Source: Bradyrhizobium sp. sBnM-33 (lineage in GTDB: Bacteria > Pseudomonadota > Alphaproteobacteria > Rhizobiales > Xanthobacteraceae). From it: a stretch of 64,000 bases of DNA. Shown in pieces: positions 8,992 to 17,720 of this stretch; the stretch's first letter is position 1; each line of letters opens with the position of its first letter. The translations under genes were made by a program, and so were the position numbers. The notes under the pieces were generated by a model. It was not told the origin of the DNA. It saw nothing but the letters and a program-made list of their open reading frames with translations, and ran no database searches. Location: contig NZ_CP136624.1 in the NCBI RefSeq assembly GCF_032917945.1, positions 1,922,001-1,986,000 on the forward strand. Reading direction: 5' to 3'.

Positions 8992-9582
8992 TCAGACCGG
9001 CCGGTTCTCGTTACGGTTTCTCACAGGTTCCATCCTCTTCAGCCCGTCTTCATAAGAGATCTCATCATAGGACGCATCGAGATCCTTGGTTGCGTCGAGC
9101 AGGTAGTCGAGCTTGCCGGGCGCGTCGAGCTTCTTGATGTCATTCTTGTCGACCCCGGCCAGGTACATCATTTCCTTCCAAACGGTGGATTCATCGCACG
9201 GCAGCACGTTGAAGGTGATACCACCGAGCTTGATTCGGTATTTCGCCAACAGGTCTATGTTGTTGCAAAACATGAAGTAGCTGCCATCAGGGCTTAGCGC
9301 GCCGTCAAGAACGTTTGCGACATCAGCAAGATAAGCGAAGCAGTGCAGATAGCCGGCCAGCACCGGAATGCTCCTTTCGCCTTCCTGCACGACCGTCAGT
9401 ACCTGCTCGATCGAATAGTGGGGCGGCCGCTTCTCGTCCGCGACCTGGGCCTGGAATTTTAGGGCGATATCGCCGCGAAAGCCGAACCGGCCCTGCTTGG
9501 TGGTCCCGCCTTTGAATATGGCATTGAGCAGGCGCCCCTCCTTCTCGAACCGGCCTAGCGCGGTGTTCTCGATTGCAGTCAT
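8992..9582 (-). CDS. Conserved protein of unknown function, NifA/sigma-54-driven (copy A)
   Basis: 196 residues, family not recognised. It starts MTAIENTALGRFEKEGRLLN and has a hydrophobic centre (VLAGYLHCFAYLADVANVLDG). There is no signal peptide or known metal motif, though a few cysteines are present. A close paralog is intact at 38403-38996. The gene is transcribed away from iscA from a shared regulatory region: a minus-strand -24/-12 promoter at 9641-9655 and a NifA site at 9730-9745. Co-regulation with nif genes and retention in two copies suggest a role in nitrogen fixation or symbiosis. Confidence 0.75.
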   Translation of the reverse strand: MTAIENTALGRFEKEGRLLNAIFKGGTTKQGRFGFRGDIALKFQAQVADEKRPPHYSIEQVLTVVQEGERSIPVLAGYLHCFAYLADVANVLDGALSPDGSYFMFCNNIDLLAKYRIKLGGITFNVLPCDESTVWKEMMYLAGVDKNDIKKLDAPGKLDYLLDATKDLDASYDEISYEDGLKRMEPVRNRNENRPV

Positions 9583-9640
9583 GAAAAATCATCCCTCGAT
9601 CCAAGACAATCGCCGGACACTCCGGCGGCGGGAGACGCAA

Positions 9641-9655
9641 TGCAAATTGTTTGCC
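9641..9655 (-). promoter_or_regulatory. Sigma-54 promoter, minus strand (gene 8992-9582)
   Basis: On the minus strand GGCAAACAATTTGCA has GG and GC exactly 12 bases apart and a good TTGCA -12 box; the -24 box GGCAA deviates slightly from GGCAC. It lies about 60 bp upstream of the start codon and 75 bp from the NifA site. Confidence 0.75.
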
Positions 9656-9729
9656 GCCGCGCTCGTAACGCTCATCGGCGAAATCCATAAAGAAGACACG
9701 CAAAGCCGCCGCAATCCCTCGAAGACCTT

Positions 9730-9745
9730 TGTCAGCAACCCTACA
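9730..9745. promoter_or_regulatory. NifA upstream activator site, shared by divergent genes
   Basis: TGT-CAGCAACCCT-ACA matches the NifA consensus TGT-N10-ACA exactly. It sits between two divergent sigma-54 promoters, 63 bp from the plus -24 box and 75 bp from the minus one, so one site could activate both directions. Confidence 0.85.
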
Positions 9746-9805
9746 CGCGTCGCAAAGCCAACAGGCGCGATTTCGAAAAGGTGAGCAATGTCAAGCTCGG
9801 GCGCG

Positions 9806-9821
9806 CTGGCATGCGACTTGC
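9806..9821 (+). promoter_or_regulatory. Sigma-54 promoter of the iscA-nifS operon
   Basis: CTGGCATGCGACTTGC fits the -24/-12 consensus, with GG at 9808-9809 and GC at 9820-9821. The iscA start codon is 39 bp downstream. Confidence 0.9.
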
Positions 9822-9859
9822 CAATTCCCATGCAAACGACCCAGGCAAAAAGGATAGCC

Positions 9860-10180
9860 ATGATCAATCTGACGGATAGCGCAGTGAATGCGGTCAAGAG
9901 CACGATTTCAGCATCGGCGCAGCCGGCAAGCGGCCTGCGCATCATGGTCGAGGCCAGTGGCTGCGCCGGGTTCAAATACCGGTTGAGCCTGGCCGACGAG
10001 GCTAAGCCTGACGACACCGTGATCGAGCGCGACGGTGTCAAGGTGTTCGTAGACAACAAGAGCCATGACCACCTCGCCGGCACGACCATCGATTTCGTGG
10101 TGGCGCTCGAGGGCTCGGGCTTCACCTTCGACAACCCGAACGCCAAATCGAGCTGCTCTTGCGGCAAATCCTTCAGCTGA
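9860..10180 (+). CDS. iscA: IscA/HesB-family Fe-S carrier
   Basis: 106 residues of the A-type carrier family that accepts Fe-S clusters and passes them to apoproteins such as nitrogenase components. Cluster ligands are visible: one Cys in the SGCAG region near residue 34 and the C-terminal CSCG near residue 100. The ATG at 9860 is preferred over upstream in-frame starts because it follows an AGGATAG ribosome site and lies downstream of the sigma-54 promoter. It heads an operon with the NifU-like and nifS genes. Broken copies occur at 14848, 39285 and 41432. Confidence 0.9.
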   Translation: MINLTDSAVNAVKSTISASAQPASGLRIMVEASGCAGFKYRLSLADEAKPDDTVIERDGVKVFVDNKSHDHLAGTTIDFVVALEGSGFTFDNPNAKSSCSCGKSFS

Positions 10181-10200
10181 TGACAAGAGAAATCGAAGCA

Positions 10201-10476
10201 TGCCGGTCGAACCGGAACAACTGAAGCAACCGCCGAGCATTGAGACCGGTCGGGAGCAACTACGGCGCGAACCAGCCGAATCTGCAACGCGACGGCGGCG
10301 ACTGTCAGCTGGTCGGGATCGAGGGGAGCAAGATCATGGTCAAGCTGACTGGTGCCTGCGTATTCTGCAAGCTTTCAAGCGCGACGCTAGAAGGCATTCA
10401 GGCGCGGCTGGTCGAAAGGCTCGGCGACTTCGTTCGCCTGATCCCGGTCGCCGGCGCCGCCAATGCGCGGCATTGA
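10201..10476 (+). pseudogene. NifU C-terminal-domain (Nfu-like) gene, frameshifted 5' part
   Basis: An ATG at 10200/10201 opens VEPEQLKQPPSIETGREQL, but a small deletion near 10258 (seen against the 41774 copy, which continues IRAVIEEIRPN) shifts the frame. The Nfu-type scaffold core then reads in the other frame from a TTG at 10240: GDCQLVGIEGSKIMVKL, GACVFCKLSSATLEGIQ. The Nfu CxxC (CVFC) is intact. A shortened 78-residue product from 10240 is possible, so function may survive in part. It lies between iscA and nifS, where a NifU-like Fe-S scaffold is expected. Confidence 0.7.
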
Positions 10477-10487
10477 AGGAGGCGTTT

Positions 10488-11672
10488 GTGCCGATCTATC
10501 TCGACAACAATGCGACCACGCGGACAGATCCGTGTGTCTTGCAAGCCATGTTGCCGTTCCTCACGGAGCAGTTCGGCAATGCCTCGTCCACCCATACCTT
10601 CGGCAGCGAGATCGCGGGCGCGGTGGGGGAGGCGCGCCGCAGCCTGCAGGGTTTGCTGGGGGCCGCCCACGATCATGAGATCGTCTTCACCTCCGGCGGG
10701 ACCGAGTCCAACAACGCCGCCATCCTTTCCGCGCTTACGACCCAGGAAGGGCGCGACGAGATCGTCACCACCTCCGTCGAGCATTCCGCCATCCTCACGC
10801 TGGTCGAGCAATTGGCGACAAGGGGCATCAAGACGCACGTGATCCCGGTGGATTCGCGCGGACGGCTCGACGTCGAGGCCTTTCGCTGGGCGCTTGGACC
10901 ACGCACGGCGATTGCGTCGGTTATGTGGGCCAACAACGAGACCGGCACGATTTTCCCGGTGGAGTTTCTGGCCGGGTTAGCGCGTGCGGCAGGCGCGCTG
11001 TTTCACACTGATGCCGTGCAGGCCATAGGCAGGGTGCCCATCGACCTGAAGGACAATGCTATCGACATGCTATCGCTGTCCGCGCACAAGCTGCACGGCC
11101 CCAAGGGGACCGGCGCGCTCTTTTTACGCCAAGGCACAGATTTCAGACCGCTGATCTGGGGCGGGGCACAGGAACGAAGGCGCCGCGGCGGAACCGAGAA
11201 CATCCCCGGCATCATCGGTCTTGGAAAAGCTGCAGAGCTTGCGGCGGAGCGGCTCGAGCCGGATCGCGTTCGCATTGGTGGGTTGCGCGATCGCCTGGAG
11301 CAGGCGATTTTGCACAACGGCCACTGCATGGCGCTCGGCGATGTCAGCAACCGGCTGCCGAACACGGCCAACATTGCCTTCGAGGATCTCGAAGGCGAAG
11401 CAATCATCCACCATCTCAATCGCGCGGGCATTGCCGCTTCGCTGGGATCAGCTTGCAGCTCGTGCTCAATGGACCCGTCGCACGTCCTGCGCGCTATGAA
11501 CGTGCCGGCGAGGAGCCTGCGCGGCGCGGTGCGCTTTTCCTTATCGCATGAAACCACCGTCGAAGAAGTCGACCAGGTCGTCCGCGTACTGTCCGGCATC
11601 GTGGCTCACCTGCGCGCCATGTCACGAGAGCATCCCAATCCCACCAGCAATTCGCCCCGATACACGAGTTGA
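10488..11672 (+). CDS. nifS: Cysteine desulfurase NifS
   Basis: 394 residues; PLP enzyme that releases sulfur from cysteine for nitrogenase Fe-S clusters. Visible are the N-terminal YLDNNATTR, cofactor-binding TSGGTESNN, HTDAVQAIG, the Schiff-base lysine in SLSAHKLHGPKG, and the catalytic Cys loop GSACSSCSMDPS. The GTG at 10488 follows GAAGGAGG and matches family N-termini. An in-frame extension upstream runs through iscA in another frame and is spurious. It is followed 4 bp later by nifT. Confidence 0.96.
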   Translation: MPIYLDNNATTRTDPCVLQAMLPFLTEQFGNASSTHTFGSEIAGAVGEARRSLQGLLGAAHDHEIVFTSGGTESNNAAILSALTTQEGRDEIVTTSVEHSAILTLVEQLATRGIKTHVIPVDSRGRLDVEAFRWALGPRTAIASVMWANNETGTIFPVEFLAGLARAAGALFHTDAVQAIGRVPIDLKDNAIDMLSLSAHKLHGPKGTGALFLRQGTDFRPLIWGGAQERRRRGGTENIPGIIGLGKAAELAAERLEPDRVRIGGLRDRLEQAILHNGHCMALGDVSNRLPNTANIAFEDLEGEAIIHHLNRAGIAASLGSACSSCSMDPSHVLRAMNVPARSLRGAVRFSLSHETTVEEVDQVVRVLSGIVAHLRAMSREHPNPTSNSPRYTS

Positions 11673-11676
11673 TTTC

Positions 11677-11901
11677 ATGAAAGTCATGATTCGCCGCTCT
11701 CCGGAGGCGGGCCTGTCGATTTACGTGCCGAAAAAAGATCTCGAGGAGCCGATCGTTGAATCGGAGCACGAGACGCTGTGGGGCGGCTGGATCAGAATAG
11801 CCAATGGCTGGGTGCTCGATCTGCCCGAAATGGCGAGCGATACGCCGCTGCCGATCACGGTCAATGCCCGAAAGCGCGGCGAGGGCGGCGACGACCGATG
11901 A
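11677..11901 (+). CDS. nifT: NifT/FixU
   Basis: 74 residues, the family length, with the diagnostic MKVMIRR start, [15 protein letters not shown] and the [12 protein letters not shown] core. NifT/FixU is a small, generally non-essential protein of nif operons whose role is unclear. The stop overlaps the ATG of the next gene (ATGA), indicating coupling in the iscA-nifS operon. Confidence 0.93.
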   Translation: MKVMIRRSPEAGLSIYVPKKDLEEPIVESEHETLWGGWIRIANGWVLDLPEMASDTPLPITVNARKRGEGGDDR

Positions 11902-12761
11902 AGGCGACCCCGCAAATCGACTTTGTCAACGCGGCCGATGCGGAGGCGATTCTCACTGACGTAGCGGCTAGGCTGCGTGCCGGCAGCATTGTTCCCTATC
12001 TCGGACCTGGTCTCACCGCGTTGTCCAAACCGGAAGCGCCGATGACGCCGGAGGCCTTGGCTGGCTTCTTCGCTACCAAGGTCGCGCTGCCGCGCCGGGC
12101 CAAGGGCAATGTCTGGGCGTCGGCGCAGCACATCGAGAGCAACAAGCATCGCTCCACCGTGACGGCATTGGTGGCGCAGGCCTTTGCTGCGCCGGTCGAG
12201 CCTACACCACTGCATCATCATCTCGCCGCGCTGTCCCTGCCTGTCATGGTCGATGCCTGGTATGACGGCGCGATGCGTGCGGCGCTCGGCAAGCACGAGG
12301 GGTGGGGCGAGGTGCAGGGCATTTGCCGCGCCGGCATCGGCGAGGACCGCTGGTATCGCTTCTATGATGCGGAGGGCAGAGAGGTCGATCGCGCTGTGGC
12401 GCAGAGCTGGACCACGGTCCTCTACAAGCCGCACGGCGGCGTGCTGCCTGCCAGGAACTTCCTGATCTCTGACGCCGACTATGTCGAGGTGCTGACCGAG
12501 ATCGACATTCAGACGCCGATCCCCGATGTGGTGAAAGAGCGGCGCAATGGCAGAAGATTTCTCTTCATCGGCTGCCGATTCAACGATCAGCTGCTGCGAA
12601 CCTATGCGCGGCAGCTCACCAAGCGCTCGGCCGGTGTTCATTACGCCATCGTGGAACCGGATGTGCTGTCCAGGAATGAGCTGCGCTTTCTGGTCGAACA
12701 GGGCCTGACGCCGCTTGCGATCCCGCTCCCGCGCGCGATCGAGATCCTGCTCGCTGCCTGA
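11898..12761 (+). CDS. SIR2-like family protein in the nifS operon
   Basis: 287 residues. The N-terminal half has [11 protein letters not shown] near residue 25, resembling the glycine-rich NAD-binding loop of SIR2-like domains. The C-terminal half has [15 protein letters not shown] and a serine/threonine-rich strand typical of this bacterial group. Zinc-finger cysteines of deacetylase sirtuins are not evident, so enzymatic activity is uncertain. It overlaps nifT by 4 bp and therefore belongs to the same transcript. Such genes recur beside nifS/nifB in Bradyrhizobium. Confidence 0.75.
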   Translation: MKATPQIDFVNAADAEAILTDVAARLRAGSIVPYLGPGLTALSKPEAPMTPEALAGFFATKVALPRRAKGNVWASAQHIESNKHRSTVTALVAQAFAAPVEPTPLHHHLAALSLPVMVDAWYDGAMRAALGKHEGWGEVQGICRAGIGEDRWYRFYDAEGREVDRAVAQSWTTVLYKPHGGVLPARNFLISDADYVEVLTEIDIQTPIPDVVKERRNGRRFLFIGCRFNDQLLRTYARQLTKRSAGVHYAIVEPDVLSRNELRFLVEQGLTPLAIPLPRAIEILLAA

Positions 12762-12870
12762 CAGACCTTGTATATGGGTCGATGTTGCTGGCGTGCCGGC
12801 GCATGCGAGTTGTCTTGCGTTTCGCGCCGGCGAATGACTGCGCTCATCTCCATGTCAGGTTCAAGACGCC

Positions 12871-12886
12871 TGTCACACTTCGAACA
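12871..12886. promoter_or_regulatory. NifA upstream activator site for nifB
   Basis: TGT-CACACTTCGA-ACA, a perfect TGT-N10-ACA, lies 97 bp before the nifB -24 element. Confidence 0.85.
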
Positions 12887-12981
12887 TTTCTAATGTCGTG
12901 CAGAAGGCTTCGCTTCCGCGGCGAACCGCGGCAGGCGGCTCACTTTGTGACTTAGATCAAAACTGCTCGCCATTCCGGCCA

Positions 12982-12997
12982 TGGCACGCGAGTTGCA
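12982..12997 (+). promoter_or_regulatory. Sigma-54 promoter of nifB
   Basis: TGGCACGCGAGTTGCA is a consensus-perfect -24/-12 promoter, with GG at 12983-12984 and GC at 12995-12996. It contains an in-frame ATG at 12981 that would extend nifB, but a start inside the promoter can be excluded. Confidence 0.95.
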
Positions 12998-13037
12998 AAT
13001 CTTCTTTTCAGTTTCCGCCTCCAGGGAGAATGAACGG

Positions 13038-14600
13038 ATGGACGTATCAGCGCTGGACGAAGCAAGCTTGGCAGGGAGCGACGTCGACATCGGCGAGACC
13101 ATGCAGGCGATCGCCGAGCACAAGGGCTGCGGCGCGTCCGGCGGCAGCGGCAAGGCGAGCTGCGGCTCGCAAGCCGGCCAGGGTGATCTGCCGACCGAGA
13201 TCTGGGAGAAGGTCAAGAACCATCCCTGCTACAGCGAAGAAGCGCATCATCACTACGCCCGCATGCATGTTGCGGTTGCGCCCGCCTGCAACATCCAATG
13301 CAATTACTGCAATCGCAAATTTGATTGCGCCAACGAATCGCGCCCGGGCGTGGTGAGCGAAAAACTAACGCCGGAGCAGGCGGCGCAAAAGGTGCTGGCA
13401 GTCGCCTCCACCGTCCCACAGATGACCGTGCTCGGCATCGCTGGGCCCGGTGATCCCCTGGCCAATCCGAAAAAGACGTTCAAGACCTTCGAGCTGGTGG
13501 CCAAGGCCGCTCCCGATATCAAGCTGTGCCTGTCGACCAACGGCCTCATGCTGCCCGACCATGTCGATACGATCGCCCGCTTCAAGATCGACCATGTCAC
13601 CATCACCATCAACATGGTCCACCCCGAAATCGGCGCCAAAATCTATCCGTGGATTTTCTACAACCACAAGCGCCACACCGGCCTCGAAGCCGCAAAGATC
13701 CTCAACGACCGCCAGCTGCAAGGCCTCGAGATGCTCACCGAGCGGGGCATCCTCTGCAAGATCAATTCGGTGATGATCCCGGGCATCAATGACCAGCACC
13801 TCGTCGAGGTCAACAAGGCGGTCAAATCGCGCGGCGCGTTCCTACACAACATCATGCCGCTGATCTCCGCGCCCGAGCACGGCACGGTGTTCGGTCTCAA
13901 CGGTCAGCGGGCTCCGACCGCGCAGGAATTGAAAGCACTGCAGGATGCCTGCGAAGGCGAGATGAACATGATGCGGCACTGCCGCCAGTGCCGCGCCGAT
14001 GCTGTCGGCCTGCTCGGCGAGGACCGTAGCACGGAGTTCACTACCGAGAAGGTTATGGCCATGGATGTCAAATATGACCTCCAGATGCGCAAGGCCTATC
14101 AGGCCAAGGTCGAGGAGGAGCGCGTCGCCAAGGTTGCTGCCGAGCAGGAAGAGCTCGCCGAGCTCGCCAGCGAGATGAGCGACATCAAGCTCTTTGTTGC
14201 AGTGGCGACGAAGGGCACGGGGCTGATTAACGAGCATTTTGGGCATGCCAAGGAGTTCCAAGTGTACGAACTCTCCACTACGGGTGCCAAATTCGTCGGC
14301 CATCGCCGCGTCGATCACTATTGCCGGGGCGGTTATGGCCAGGAGGAGAGCCTTGCCACCATCATCCGCGCCATCAACGACTGCCATGCGGCCTTCGTGG
14401 CCAAGATCGGCGGCTGTCCGAAGAGCAATCTGTTGAAGGCAGGGATCGAGCCGGTCGACCAATACGCCCATGAGTTCATCGAAAAATCAGCGATCGCCTG
14501 GTTCAAGTCCTATCTTGCGAAGGTGCAAAGCGGCGAGATCCAGCATGTTGAGCGGGGCGAGGCGGCGATCCGCCAGGGCGCGCTGATTTCGGCGGCGTAA
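13038..14600 (+). CDS. nifB: FeMo-cofactor biosynthesis radical SAM protein NifB
   Basis: 520 residues. NifB makes NifB-co, the Fe8S9C core of FeMo-co. The radical-SAM CX3CX2C appears in [15 protein letters not shown] near residue 90, with the [14 protein letters not shown]-binding region after it. The C-terminal NifX-like domain starts near 380 ([22 protein letters not shown]). The start at 13038 ([10 protein letters not shown]) was chosen because the longer frame begins inside the promoter. A Cys/Gly-rich N-terminal leader ([12 protein letters not shown]) is typical for rhizobial NifB. It leads an operon with fdxN, TPR, LRV and nifZ. Confidence 0.97.
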   Translation: MDVSALDEASLAGSDVDIGETMQAIAEHKGCGASGGSGKASCGSQAGQGDLPTEIWEKVKNHPCYSEEAHHHYARMHVAVAPACNIQCNYCNRKFDCANESRPGVVSEKLTPEQAAQKVLAVASTVPQMTVLGIAGPGDPLANPKKTFKTFELVAKAAPDIKLCLSTNGLMLPDHVDTIARFKIDHVTITINMVHPEIGAKIYPWIFYNHKRHTGLEAAKILNDRQLQGLEMLTERGILCKINSVMIPGINDQHLVEVNKAVKSRGAFLHNIMPLISAPEHGTVFGLNGQRAPTAQELKALQDACEGEMNMMRHCRQCRADAVGLLGEDRSTEFTTEKVMAMDVKYDLQMRKAYQAKVEEERVAKVAAEQEELAELASEMSDIKLFVAVATKGTGLINEHFGHAKEFQVYELSTTGAKFVGHRRVDHYCRGGYGQEESLATIIRAINDCHAAFVAKIGGCPKSNLLKAGIEPVDQYAHEFIEKSAIAWFKSYLAKVQSGEIQHVERGEAAIRQGALISAA

Positions 14601-14611
14601 GGGAGATATCC

Positions 14612-14836
14612 ATGCCGTTCAAGATCATTGCCTCGCAATGCTCCGGCTGCTCGGCTTGCGAGCTCGAATGTCCGAATGTCGCAATCTCGGAGAAAGGCGG
14701 GACGTTCGTCATCGACCCGAAGAAATGCACCGAGTGCATCGGCCATTTCGACGAGCCGCAATGCGTCGCGGTGTGCCCGGTTGATAACACCTGCGTCGTC
14801 GACACCTCATTGCCGCGCTACCAGGCGCGGGCGTAG
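14612..14836 (+). CDS. fdxN: 2[4Fe-4S] ferredoxin FdxN
   Basis: 74 residues with two cluster-binding motifs: [12 protein letters not shown], and [13 protein letters not shown] followed by VAVCP. This ferredoxin type sits immediately downstream of nifB in rhizobia and supplies electrons for NifB or nitrogenase. Eleven bases separate it from nifB, with a GGGAG ribosome site. Confidence 0.94.
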   Translation: MPFKIIASQCSGCSACELECPNVAISEKGGTFVIDPKKCTECIGHFDEPQCVAVCPVDNTCVVDTSLPRYQARA

Positions 14837-14847
14837 GGGGCGAGCCC

Positions 14848-15193
14848 ATGACCATCACGCTCACGCCCGCCGCTGAAAAACTCACGAGTTACGTGCTGCG
14901 CGCCGATGGCACCGTTGGCGCCGGTTTCCGGCTCGCCGTCACGGCAGATGGTTGCTCGGGGTTGTCCGCCCGCCGATATAGGTGTTGCGCCGGCAGCTCG
15001 GCCCGGTCAGCAAGGCGTAGAGCGCAACGGCCTAAAGTTGCTTCTCAATGCCGAGAGCCAGCTAATGCTTGGCTTTGTCACCATCGATTTGACCGACACC
15101 TCTGCGCAGACCGGGCTGATCTTTCCAGAAGCAGGTATGCTGCTCCAGCAACACCGCAAAGGCTGCCCATTAGAAGAGGAAAGCTGCCAATGA
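14848..15193 (+). pseudogene. HesB/IscA-like gene, frameshifted
   Basis: MTITLTPAAEKLTSYVLR and GFRLAVTADGCSGLSA read in one frame to about 14970. The rest (ADIGVAPAARPG, NGLKLLLNAES, VTIDLTDTSAQTG) is in the next frame, ending in TGA that overlaps the TPR start. The usual C-terminal CxC is replaced by an unrelated tail (KGCPLEEESCQ). Intact homologues in this position are nif-associated A-type carriers; this copy cannot produce one. Confidence 0.8.
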
Positions 15194-15726
15194 ACCTCGA
15201 TGGGGCAGGCAATCCGCTGTCCGAGAGCGAGGGGGCGCTGATCGCGCACACGCTACTCGGCGAAGAGCTGCCGCGCGAAGCCGAGGATCATCTGTGGGAG
15301 GCCGGGCTCTCCTATCACCTGGACGAGATCGCGGAAAGACACCTGCACGAAGCGCAGGCGCTGGCGCCGGGCCACGCCGCCGTCCTGATCGGGCTCTACC
15401 GCTTCTATTTCTACAAAGGTCGCTTGGCCGAGGCGTTGGAGGTCGCAAAGCTCTGTATGTGTAAGGCAGCACGTGAAAACAGTCTCGCAGACGATTGGCG
15501 GCGGGTCAGCGCGGGCGACGCTGCTTTCGATCGCTACGAGAACATCCTGCCGCGCTTCTATTTATTTTCCCTGAAAGCCTACGCCTACCTGCAGATGCGG
15601 CTCGGCGATCTGGATGAAGGGCACGCCGCCGCCAACAAGCTTGTGGAGCTCGACCCGACCGACAAGATCGGCGCCAAGGTGCTCCTGGACGTGCTGGAGC
15701 GGATGGGGCAGGACGATGACGGATGA
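15190..15726 (+). CDS. TPR-repeat protein of the nifB operon
   Basis: 178 residues, all-helical, with at least two tetratricopeptide-like units (AERHLHEAQALAPGHAAVLI..., AYLQMRLGDLDEGHAAANKL). The ATG overlaps the end of the broken iscA-like frame (ATGA). The gene is conserved between nifB/fdxN and the LRV protein in related nif clusters. TPRs suggest a protein-assembly role; the partner is unknown. Confidence 0.8.
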   Translation: MNLDGAGNPLSESEGALIAHTLLGEELPREAEDHLWEAGLSYHLDEIAERHLHEAQALAPGHAAVLIGLYRFYFYKGRLAEALEVAKLCMCKAARENSLADDWRRVSAGDAAFDRYENILPRFYLFSLKAYAYLQMRLGDLDEGHAAANKLVELDPTDKIGAKVLLDVLERMGQDDDG

Positions 15727-16489
15727 CATCGATAAGGCCCGCGACTGGCTGGGCAACGAGGTCGACTGCGGCACCTGCACGCATCTCGGGCTCAGGGCCA
15801 GCGGCGGCTGCCGCTTGATGCACGCCTGCGTCAACGACCGCTACGCCCGCTGCATCGACCGCTTCTTCAACTGGAATCCGGTGCTGGCCGACGCTTACGT
15901 CACACATCCGCATTTCGAGGTGCGCGCAATCGCGGCCAACCACGCCAATGTGTTCCTGCTGCCGATGCTGCTCGACGATGCTGAGGAAACCGTGCGCTGG
16001 AACGCGGCGCGCCGCCTGCCCAAGCGCTTTGTGCTGCGGCTGCGCAGCGACCCGCATCGGGAGGTGAGGATGCGGGTTGCGACCTTGCTGGACGGCGAGG
16101 AGCTGGCGCCGATGATGTCGGACCAGGACTATTACGTCCGCCTGGTGGTGGCGAGCCGGATCGCGCCGGCGCTGCTTGGGCGTCTCATGAGCGATGACGA
16201 GCCCGAGGTGCGCCGCGTGGTCGCGCTCCGCATTCCCCATGACTGGCTGCTCGGCATGGTCACTGATCCCGATGGCACCGTGCGGCTCGAGACCGCACGG
16301 CGGCTGTCTCCGGATTCGCTCAGCCTGCTGCGCCGCGATCCGGATTGGCGCGTCCGCTATGAGGTGGCAAGCCGCATTACGGCGGCCGAGCTGGCGGAGT
16401 TGACCGAGGACGGGGACTCGATGGTGCAGGAAGCCGCCCGCGCGCGCGTGGCCATCCGGCCCGAACTTCCGAGGGAGAGTGGGACATGA
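15716..16489 (+). CDS. Leucine-rich variant (LRV) 4Fe-4S protein
   Basis: 257 residues. An N-terminal cysteine cluster (VDCGTCTHL, GGCRLMHACVNDRYARC) binds a [4Fe-4S] cluster in the family prototype from the Azotobacter nifB region. It is followed by about seven leucine-rich-variant helical repeats with RLP, RVA and VASRI motifs. The start overlaps the preceding gene by 11 bp and the stop overlaps nifZ by 4 bp, so it is tightly coupled in the operon. Function is unproven. Confidence 0.88.
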   Translation: MTDDIDKARDWLGNEVDCGTCTHLGLRASGGCRLMHACVNDRYARCIDRFFNWNPVLADAYVTHPHFEVRAIAANHANVFLLPMLLDDAEETVRWNAARRLPKRFVLRLRSDPHREVRMRVATLLDGEELAPMMSDQDYYVRLVVASRIAPALLGRLMSDDEPEVRRVVALRIPHDWLLGMVTDPDGTVRLETARRLSPDSLSLLRRDPDWRVRYEVASRITAAELAELTEDGDSMVQEAARARVAIRPELPRESGT

Positions 16490-16806
16490 GCAACATCGTT
16501 CGCGACAGCGAGGTGGTCGAGCTGACCGGGCCGCCTTTCTTCAGCTTTGGCGAAAAGGTGCGGGCCAACCGCACTATCCGCAATGACGGAACCTATGCCG
16601 GCAAGGAAGTCGGCGAGATCCTCGCCAAAAAGGGGGAGGTGGGTTACGTCGTTTCAATCGGCACTTTCCTGCAGCAGTTCTACATCTATGGCGTCGAATT
16701 TCTCGAAGGCGGCAACCGCGTCGGCATGAAGCGCAAGGAGCTCGTGCCGGCGGTGGCGCGCGAGGAGTTTGAGGACCTGCCGTTGCCGGAAGAGGCCGCG
16801 TCATGA
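16486..16806 (+). CDS. nifZ: NifZ
   Basis: 106 residues with the NifZ signature FFSFGEKVRANRTIRNDGTY and GEVGYVVSIGTFLQQFYIY. NifZ helps form the P-cluster of the MoFe protein. Overlaps both neighbours by 4 bp. Confidence 0.94.
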   Translation: MSNIVRDSEVVELTGPPFFSFGEKVRANRTIRNDGTYAGKEVGEILAKKGEVGYVVSIGTFLQQFYIYGVEFLEGGNRVGMKRKELVPAVAREEFEDLPLPEEAAS

Positions 16807-17042
16807 TCGACCAGAGGCTGCCGAAGTACCAATGGGGCCAGCGCGTCAAGGCGGCGATCGACCTCATTAACGACGGCTCCTTTCCGGATGCACCGGCCGA
16901 TGGACTATTGATGGGCGCCGGAGGGATCGGCGAGATCGTGCAGGTCGGCAGGCATACCGAAGCGAACGTGCCAATCTATCTCGTCGAGTTCGGCCAGCGG
17001 CTGGTCGTCGGCTGTCTTGAAGAAGAAATTGCAGTGCTTTGA
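16803..17042 (+). CDS. Second NifZ-like protein
   Basis: 79 residues. KYQWGQRVKAAIDLINDGS and GGIGEIVQVGRH follow the same SH3-like plan as NifZ, shortened at both ends, with a C-terminal EEEIAVL. It overlaps nifZ by 4 bp. Tandem nifZ-like genes are common in rhizobia; whether this one duplicates the NifZ role is unknown. Confidence 0.85.
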   Translation: MIDQRLPKYQWGQRVKAAIDLINDGSFPDAPADGLLMGAGGIGEIVQVGRHTEANVPIYLVEFGQRLVVGCLEEEIAVL

Positions 17043-17057
17043 GGGTGCTGGTTCGCG

Positions 17058-17417
17058 ATGAATGCTGCGGTGATGAGAAAACTAGCGATCGGAATGATCC
17101 CTCACCCGAACGAGCTCGATCGCAAGCGGATCGAGCGCGCCTTGGGCTCGCGCAAGCGCTATCGCTTTGTGTCGCCGAATGTGAAGCCGGTGAGGGGTGG
17201 CTATCTGATCGAGAGTCCCTGCTGCTCTCGCAATATCGACAAGGACGGCGGCCTGATCGATGTCGCGCTGATCCACTATGACATGGTGAGCGGGATGTGG
17301 AAGCTGTTTCGCATGAACCACGCGCAGGGGATCTGGGAGTTTTACAGCATTTACCTCCGGCTGACCTCAGCGATCGAGGATTTGAACACGGATCCAGAGC
17401 GGCGGTTCTGGCAATGA
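17058..17417 (+). CDS. Conserved hypothetical protein of the nif operon
   Basis: 119 residues, no named family recognised. It is basic, with SPCCSRN near residue 53 and aromatic WKLFRMNHAQGIWEFY near 80. Genes with this pattern follow nifZ in Bradyrhizobium-like clusters. Spacing of 15 bp from the preceding gene supports the same operon. Confidence 0.75.
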   Translation: MNAAVMRKLAIGMIPHPNELDRKRIERALGSRKRYRFVSPNVKPVRGGYLIESPCCSRNIDKDGGLIDVALIHYDMVSGMWKLFRMNHAQGIWEFYSIYLRLTSAIEDLNTDPERRFWQ

Positions 17418-17438
17418 AGCTGATTTGGGACTAGTTAT

Positions 17439-17720
17439 ATGGGAGCCGCGATGGCGCTTGGCACAGACCAACTGATCGAAATAGAACGGGTGCTTGCGGC
17501 GGCGGAGGCCGATGCAAGCCCATTCCTCGAGCTGCGGCGCCGTTTTCCGCGCCTCGCCTTCACGCGCTGTGATGCGTCTGACGTGACGGAGCGGCCGTTC
17601 CGAAGCTTTCCGCGTTTCGACCTGCATCTGATCGGTGGCTGCGATCGCTGCGTGCAGATCACGGCCGATCCGGCACGCGCGATTGGTATCCTGCTGGCGG
17701 CAAGGAGTACTGGGCGGTGA
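17439..17720 (+). CDS. Small conserved nif-cluster protein
   Basis: 93 residues; possibly the DUF6129 group of nif-associated proteins, but I am not certain. It contains RRRFPRLAFTRCDASDV and DLHLIGGCDRCVQIT with a CxxC. The C-terminus overlaps the start of the next gene by 4 bp (GTGA). Confidence 0.7.
   Translation: MGAAMALGTDQLIEIERVLAAAEADASPFLELRRRFPRLAFTRCDASDVTERPFRSFPRFDLHLIGGCDRCVQITADPARAIGILLAARSTGR

Noticed and set aside
10065..10487. Long in-frame N-terminal extension of nifS
   Set aside because: It runs through iscA and the Nfu-like gene in wrong frames; the GTG at 10488 with GAAGGAGG gives the family start.
12981..13037. Upstream start for nifB at 12981
   Set aside because: This ATG lies inside the -24/-12 promoter, so transcripts begin after it.
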